Below, in pieces: positions 16,591-21,970 of a DNA stretch of 21,970 nucleotides (its first letter is position 1; each line of letters begins with the position of its first letter). A program made the position numbers and the translations under genes. The notes below the pieces were generated by a model that had not been told where the DNA came from, searched no databases, and saw nothing but the letters and a program-made list of their open reading frames with translations. Location of the stretch: positions 1-21,970 of IMG/VR virus record IMGVR_UViG_3300033182_000867, one strand, 5' to 3'. Origin of the DNA: a virus.

Positions 16591-18654
16591 ATGCCATTAT
16601 CCAACTTCGCTAACCTGGATTTTGAACAGGTTAAGACAACTCTTAGAGAATATCTAAAAGAAAACTCTAAATTTACGGATTATGACTTTGAGGGGTCTAA
16701 CCTCTCAACGATTTTGAACGTTTTGGCATACAATACCTATATTACTTCATACAATGCCAACATGGTTGCGAATGAAGTATTCATTGATAGTGCGACATTA
16801 AGAGAAAATGTCGTTTCTTTAGCAAGAAATATTGGATATTTACCAAAATCAAGAAAAGCAGCAAGAGGAGTTATAAGTTTTTCTGTAAATACGGAAGGTA
16901 TAACCCCAACACCATCAAATCTTACCCTTAAAAAGGGAATTGTTGCAACTTCATCAGGTTCTTTTGGAAAACAATCATATGTTTTCTCAATTTTAGAGGA
17001 TATTACAGTTCCTGTTTTTGATAATACAGCATCATTTACTAATATATCAATTTATGAGGGATCTCTTTTAACATCTAACTTCACTGTTAATGCTAGAGAT
17101 CCAAATCAAAAGTTTATTTTAGATAATATTGGTATTGACACTGATTTAATGACAGTATCAGTTCGACCAAACGAACAATCAAGCAGAACTGTCAAATATA
17201 GTCGTCAAGACAGTTTATTTGATGTTGAATCTGATTCAAAAGTATATTATCTTCAAGAATCGGATGATGAAAGATATGAAGTTATTTTTGGTGACGGAAT
17301 TTTTGGAAATAAGTTAGAAGATAACAATTTTATCACTATTGATTATATGACATCAAGTGGTGATTCCGCAAATGGAGTATCAAAATTCAAATATGCCGGA
17401 AAATTAGTTTATACTCGTAATTCTCAAGAATATACAGTAACTTCTGGCATCAGTGCTGTTGCAACGGGTATAAATGCGTCTGGAGGAGAACCAATTGAAT
17501 CTGTTGAGTCAATTAAGAAATATGCACCAAGAATTTATGCCTCACAAAACCGTGCATTGACTGCAAATGACTATGAAACCTTGATTCCAGCAAAAATTTA
17601 TCCAGAAACGGAGTCAATTTCTGTTTTTGGTGGTGAAGAACTGATTCCTCCACAATATGGAAAGGTTTTTATCAGTATTAAACCCAGATTTGGTGATTTT
17701 CTTCCAAATTTGATCAAAGAAAACATCAAATTGAAGTTAAAAAAATATGCTGTTGCTGGAATTGTCCCAGAAATCCTTGATTTGAAGTATTTGTACTTGG
17801 AACTCGACAGCAAGGTTTATTATAATTCAAATTTAGCCCCATCAGCAACTGCAGTATCAACAATTGTACAGAATAATGCTGTAAAATATGCAGAATCTTC
17901 AGAGATGAATCAATATGGTGCAAGATTCAAATATAGTAAGTTTTTGAACATAATTGACAATAGCCACGAAGCTGTTACATCTAACATAACTCTTGTCAGA
18001 ATGAGAAGAGATCTGAGAGTTGTTTTAAATACTTTTGCAGAGTATCAAATTGGATTTGGCAATGAGTTCCATATTAAGAGTATGGACGGATATAATATAA
18101 AATCATCAGCATTTAGAGTAGCAGGAATTTCTCAAAATGTTTACATGTCTGATGTTCCAGACACTAATAGAATAACCGGATCTATTTTCTTCTTTACTTT
18201 ACCAACAATTGGATCTCAATCTCCAACAATCGTCAGACGTAACGTTGGAACGATCAATTATGCAGGTGGAGTTATTACTTTAAATCCCGTCAACATTCTT
18301 GCAGGAAAACTAAAAGACGGTGTTGACACAATTGAAATTGAAGCAGTCCCTCATTCAAATGATGTTGTCGGATTACAGGATTTATATTTGCAACTAGATA
18401 TAAGTGGGAGTAATTTTGAAACTGTTATTGATGAAATATCATCTGGTTTGGATCCCTCAGCATCCAATTACCTAGTATCATCAAGTTATCCAAATGGCAA
18501 TTTAGTCAGGTCTGGAGGTCCTTCATCAACCGCATCACTTGATACCACAGGAGCAAACGGTAGATCTACCGTAGCAACACCTACAACCACCGCTACAACA
18601 TCAACCAGTACGATATCAACATCAGGAAGTTCTTCCAGTTCACCCACATACTAA
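16591..18654 (+). CDS. 6: gp6-like baseplate wedge subunit
   Basis: The protein has 687 residues. The N-terminus MPLSNFANLDFEQVKTTLRE, then YDFEGSNLSTILNVLAYNTY and SLARNIGYLPKSRKAARGVI, is typical of gp6 (the baseplate J-like family). gp6 dimerises around the hub and forms the inner ring that opens during contraction. The size is close to T4 gp6 (660). The last 46 residues (642-687) are almost only Ser, Thr, Gly and Ala with no charged residues except one Asp and one Arg, an unusual appended tail. It follows gp25 directly and shares its late transcript. Confidence 0.93.
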   Translation: MPLSNFANLDFEQVKTTLREYLKENSKFTDYDFEGSNLSTILNVLAYNTYITSYNANMVANEVFIDSATLRENVVSLARNIGYLPKSRKAARGVISFSVNTEGITPTPSNLTLKKGIVATSSGSFGKQSYVFSILEDITVPVFDNTASFTNISIYEGSLLTSNFTVNARDPNQKFILDNIGIDTDLMTVSVRPNEQSSRTVKYSRQDSLFDVESDSKVYYLQESDDERYEVIFGDGIFGNKLEDNNFITIDYMTSSGDSANGVSKFKYAGKLVYTRNSQEYTVTSGISAVATGINASGGEPIESVESIKKYAPRIYASQNRALTANDYETLIPAKIYPETESISVFGGEELIPPQYGKVFISIKPRFGDFLPNLIKENIKLKLKKYAVAGIVPEILDLKYLYLELDSKVYYNSNLAPSATAVSTIVQNNAVKYAESSEMNQYGARFKYSKFLNIIDNSHEAVTSNITLVRMRRDLRVVLNTFAEYQIGFGNEFHIKSMDGYNIKSSAFRVAGISQNVYMSDVPDTNRITGSIFFFTLPTIGSQSPTIVRRNVGTINYAGGVITLNPVNILAGKLKDGVDTIEIEAVPHSNDVVGLQDLYLQLDISGSNFETVIDEISSGLDPSASNYLVSSSYPNGNLVRSGGPSSTASLDTTGANGRSTVATPTTTATTSTSTISTSGSSSSSPTY

Positions 18655-18671
18655 GACGATAAATTCATAAA

Positions 18672-21600
18672 ATGTCAGAAAGTAGAATTCAGTTTAATGC
18701 TATTGTCGCAAGTCAACTTCCCGCATATGTGCGAGAAGATTACCCTTTAGTATCTGATTTTCTAAAGCAGTATTATCTTGGTCAAGAGTATCAGGGTGGT
18801 CCAATTGATTTGATTCAGAATATTGATAAGTACATAAAATTAGATAATAACACTAATCTGACTTACAGTGTTGTTCTTGCAGAGGATATAACATTTTATG
18901 ATGATACAATCAAAGTCGATCCTGGAAAGTCCCCAGAGGGAACAAAAGGTTTTCCTGATACTTATGGACTTTTAAAAATTGAAGATGAAGTAATTACATA
19001 TACTGGGAAAACTGATTATTCTTTTACAGGATGTTCTAGAGGATTTGTTGGCATAACATCTTACAGAAATGAATTCAAACAAGAGGAAGTTCTTTTTGAA
19101 TCAAATGATGCGGATGATCATGATGCTGGAGTAACTATTGAAAATTTAAGTTGCTTATTCTTAAAAGAGTTTTTACTTAAGGTAAAGCATCAACTTCTTC
19201 CTGGATTAGAAGATAGGTCTTTAGTAAGTGATTTAAATGAAAATATATTCATAAAACAATCAAAAGATTTTTACCTCAGTAAAGGAACTGATACTTCTTT
19301 CAAAATTTTATTCAAAGCACTATATGGTAAAGATGTTTCCGTTATAAGACCATCAGATAATCTTTTAACACCATCTAATTCAAATTATCGAGTTGTAAAT
19401 GAATTAGTTGTCGAAGCAATTTCTGGTAATCCAGAAGAGTTAGATAATGCAACTTTATATCAAGATGCATACAAGTTTGATAGTGGTTCTAATAAAGCAT
19501 ATGCTCCAGTAATTTCAATTGATAAAATCGAAGTTGGATATGGTAAATCTTACTATCGTCTTGGATATGATGGTGGATATAATAGAGACGTTGGAGTTGA
19601 TGGATCAGTATACGGAAATTTTGTTGTAGAGGCATCGACTAAAGTTATCGGAAATGTTTCTGCAGGGTCTACTATCATCGACGTTGACTCTACAGTTGGA
19701 TTTGGAAGCACTGGAGAACTGTATGTAACGTATGAAAATACTACAACTGGATTTGTCTCATATACATCAAAATCATTAACACAATTTTTTGGAGTTACTA
19801 ACTTAACATCAAAAATATCTGACGCAGCAACAATTGGAATTAACACTTTTGCATATGGCAGATCATCAGTTAATCAAGAACTCATAAGAGTTAGAATATC
19901 ATCAGTTCTTGATAATGTAAAAATACCAGAAAATGTTATTTCTGCAGAAAGACAAACCACTGCTAGAGTTACTGACTTAGGGATTAACGAAAGCACTTTT
20001 AAAACAAATAAGTGGTTTTATAATGTTTCGCCATCCTATAAGGTATCAAAAGTAGAATTAATTGATATTTCCGATTATACGTACAAGATTACACTAAATG
20101 TAAAAAATTATTTAAAACCTGGAAATAAGATCGGTGTTGTTTTAAATGATGGTACAGAATTAGAGTCCACAATTGTAAGCATTTCTGATGAAAAAACTTT
20201 TAATATTCGTGGACAAGGACGTTTAAATGAAGATACTGTCCAAAAGATTAAAAGAAGAATTCAAAAAGGATCTTCAAGCAATTTTCCAAAAATTCAACAA
20301 TTTTCTACAGATGTTGATGCATTATTCAAAAATGATGATGGAAATTATGTGGTTGCCTCACCATCACTTCCAACTTACAATGCTCAACCAATTGAAATAA
20401 CTCCTAGGCAATTTAAATTTTCTGGAACTTTTTCTGGAACTTCATTTTTAGTATCACCTGGTGTTGAGCATGGATTCTACACTGGAGACGCAATATATTA
20501 CAAAGCTAGAACAGTTAGTCAAAGTTATATTGATGGTAATGGATCTGTAGCAACCAGATCTGTTAGAGATACTGCACTATTTGATGATGGTTTGTATTTT
20601 GTTCAAAGAGTTGATGGATTTACTTTAAAATTTGCTAAAAGCAGAAATGACATTTACAATTCTAAATTTATTTCTGTAGATACAGAAGTAACAATAACAG
20701 ATAGTGTTATTGAACCATATGAGTTTTATGGTAAAACATTAAAACCACAAAAGATTTTAAGAGAAGTATGCGATCCAGAATCTGATGGAACGGTAACTGA
20801 AACAGAACCAGGTTTTACTGGAATATTGGTAAATGGTGTAGAAATATTAAACTACAAATCAAAAGATTTTATTGCATATGGTGAAATTGAAAAGATAGAT
20901 GTTTTGTCTCCAGGAGGGAATGTTGACGTTGTAAATGTACCAAATCTTTTAATTAGTGACCCTGTTGGAACTGGTGCAACTGGACACTTATCTGTTTCTG
21001 GTTCTCTTAGAGAGGTAATGATAAAAGATCCTGGATTTGATTATTTGTCAACTCCAACGATTAAGGTTACTGGAGGAAATGGAGAGGGAGCGGTATGTCA
21101 AGTTGACATGAAACTAATTGATCATGCTCCTGAGTTTGCCACAGATATTGTATCTGCTGAGGTTGTTGTTGGTATTTCCTCTACACAATCTAGGATTGGA
21201 TTTTCTACCTATCACAAGTTTAGAAATGCAGAACAGGTCATTTATAAAACTAGTGATCAGCAAGGAGTTGCAGGTATAGTTACTAACTCTTCTTATTTTG
21301 TTTCTGTAATTGATAATACAACAGTTAGATTGCATAAAACACAAGAAGATGCTATCGTTGGATTAAACACCGTATTTTTAACTGATTTTGGAATAGGTAG
21401 ACACTCACTTCAGTCAGTAAATAAAAAATCAGTAATTAGTGCAATTAATGTTGTTAATGGTGGATCTGGATACGAAAATAAAAAGAAAACTGCTCCTGCT
21501 GCAACAGGAATCAATACTGCAACTAATACGATTTCCATCACCAATCATGATTACAATACAGGAGAGTTAATTAAGTATACTTGTGTAGGAACACCAGTTA

Positions 21601-21970
21601 CCGGACTTAATGTTAATCAGGAATATTATGTAACAACAATTGATCAAAACTCATTTAAGTTATCATCTGTTGGGGTTAGTTCTGATAAGGAATTTTTCTA
21701 TAGAACTAAACAATATGTTAATTTAGAATCTGTTGGGGTAGGAACTCACGTATTTAACTATCCTGATATAGCAGTTACTGTCTCTGGAGAGGTAGGAATT
21801 TCATCCATTGGGTTAGAGACCTTTAAAGCAGAAATAGAACCTATTTTTAGAGGATCTATAACGGGTGTTCATATCGAAAACGGAGGAGTTGGATATGGTT
21901 CATCTGAAATTTTAAATTACCAGCATCAACCACAAATTACAGTTCAGCAAGGAAAAAATGCTCAGGTAAG
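18672..21970 (+). CDS. large virion structural protein, likely baseplate (3' end outside window)
   Basis: Open from the ATG at 18672 to the window end, at least 1099 residues. The N-terminus MSESRIQFNAIVASQLPAYV, then FLKQYYLGQEYQGGPIDLIQ, is typical of the large protein that follows gp6 in cyanomyoviruses; T4 has gp7 at this place, but I cannot show homology. Motifs such as VITYTGKTDYSFTGCSRGFV (residues about 113-132) are typical of phage virion proteins. The second half is made of beta-rich modules with GG-x-GY turns (21033, 21461, 21884) and a repeated unit beginning near 20460, 21210 and 21540. Probable location: outer baseplate or base of the fibres. No frameshift was found when the frame was checked codon by codon. 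Confidence 0.88.
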   Translation, partial: MSESRIQFNAIVASQLPAYVREDYPLVSDFLKQYYLGQEYQGGPIDLIQNIDKYIKLDNNTNLTYSVVLAEDITFYDDTIKVDPGKSPEGTKGFPDTYGLLKIEDEVITYTGKTDYSFTGCSRGFVGITSYRNEFKQEEVLFESNDADDHDAGVTIENLSCLFLKEFLLKVKHQLLPGLEDRSLVSDLNENIFIKQSKDFYLSKGTDTSFKILFKALYGKDVSVIRPSDNLLTPSNSNYRVVNELVVEAISGNPEELDNATLYQDAYKFDSGSNKAYAPVISIDKIEVGYGKSYYRLGYDGGYNRDVGVDGSVYGNFVVEASTKVIGNVSAGSTIIDVDSTVGFGSTGELYVTYENTTTGFVSYTSKSLTQFFGVTNLTSKISDAATIGINTFAYGRSSVNQELIRVRISSVLDNVKIPENVISAERQTTARVTDLGINESTFKTNKWFYNVSPSYKVSKVELIDISDYTYKITLNVKNYLKPGNKIGVVLNDGTELESTIVSISDEKTFNIRGQGRLNEDTVQKIKRRIQKGSSSNFPKIQQFSTDVDALFKNDDGNYVVASPSLPTYNAQPIEITPRQFKFSGTFSGTSFLVSPGVEHGFYTGDAIYYKARTVSQSYIDGNGSVATRSVRDTALFDDGLYFVQRVDGFTLKFAKSRNDIYNSKFISVDTEVTITDSVIEPYEFYGKTLKPQKILREVCDPESDGTVTETEPGFTGILVNGVEILNYKSKDFIAYGEIEKIDVLSPGGNVDVVNVPNLLISDPVGTGATGHLSVSGSLREVMIKDPGFDYLSTPTIKVTGGNGEGAVCQVDMKLIDHAPEFATDIVSAEVVVGISSTQSRIGFSTYHKFRNAEQVIYKTSDQQGVAGIVTNSSYFVSVIDNTTVRLHKTQEDAIVGLNTVFLTDFGIGRHSLQSVNKKSVISAINVVNGGSGYENKKKTAPAATGINTATNTISITNHDYNTGELIKYTCVGTPVTGLNVNQEYYVTTIDQNSFKLSSVGVSSDKEFFYRTKQYVNLESVGVGTHVFNYPDIAVTVSGEVGISSIGLETFKAEIEPIFRGSITGVHIENGGVGYGSSEILNYQHQPQITVQQGKNAQV

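Overview
The window looks like part of the genome of a T4-like cyanophage (a contractile-tailed phage of marine Synechococcus or Prochlorococcus). The basis is the baseplate genes 25 and 6 in T4 order followed by a very large virion protein, the dense packing of short one-strand genes that overlap by ATGA or TGATG, and many small proteins of a kind I know from cyanomyovirus genomes. No database was searched. All supported genes lie on the plus strand. No tRNA, CRISPR array, integrase or insertion sequence was found.

Layout. Positions 1-2870 hold the end of a GIY-YIG homing endonuclease and a run of small genes of unknown function. Positions 3350-7655 are the most informative part: a DEAH-type superfamily II helicase, a MutH/Sau3AI-like GATC endonuclease, a Dam-like adenine methyltransferase that overlaps it by 4 bases, a protein with a possible PD-(D/E)XK nuclease site, and a protein with the KxDG and other motifs of covalent nucleotidyltransferases (ligase-like). 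Positions 7700-12711 are small early-type genes, including one HExxH metalloprotease-like protein, closed by a strong terminator at 12721. Positions 12712-14300 are gene-poor and rich in promoters, direct repeats and hairpins, with three small genes. Positions 14317-16139 hold a glycosyltransferase, a tiny basic protein and two conserved cyanophage proteins. From 16187 the late structural module begins: gp25, gp6 and a virion protein that runs off the right edge.

Regulation. Six gene groups start behind the same 19-base box, TGTATWYTAWAAGAGTCAA, which holds a host-type -10 element and the start of the leader. Weaker versions precede several more groups. Most of these boxes have a hairpin just upstream or overlapping the end of the preceding gene. 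The hairpin stems differ in sequence but keep their pairing, so the early region looks like a string of 'end of unit + start of unit' cassettes. Full sigma-70 promoters with 17-base spacers occur at 13078, 13777 and 14265, and a late-type ATAAATA promoter precedes gene 25.

Most promising biology: the adjacent GATC nuclease and adenine methylase may work as a phage-borne restriction-modification-like or host-DNA-attack system, with the phage protected by its own methylation. GATC is not depleted in the window (about 79 sites by hand count), which fits protection but does not prove it.
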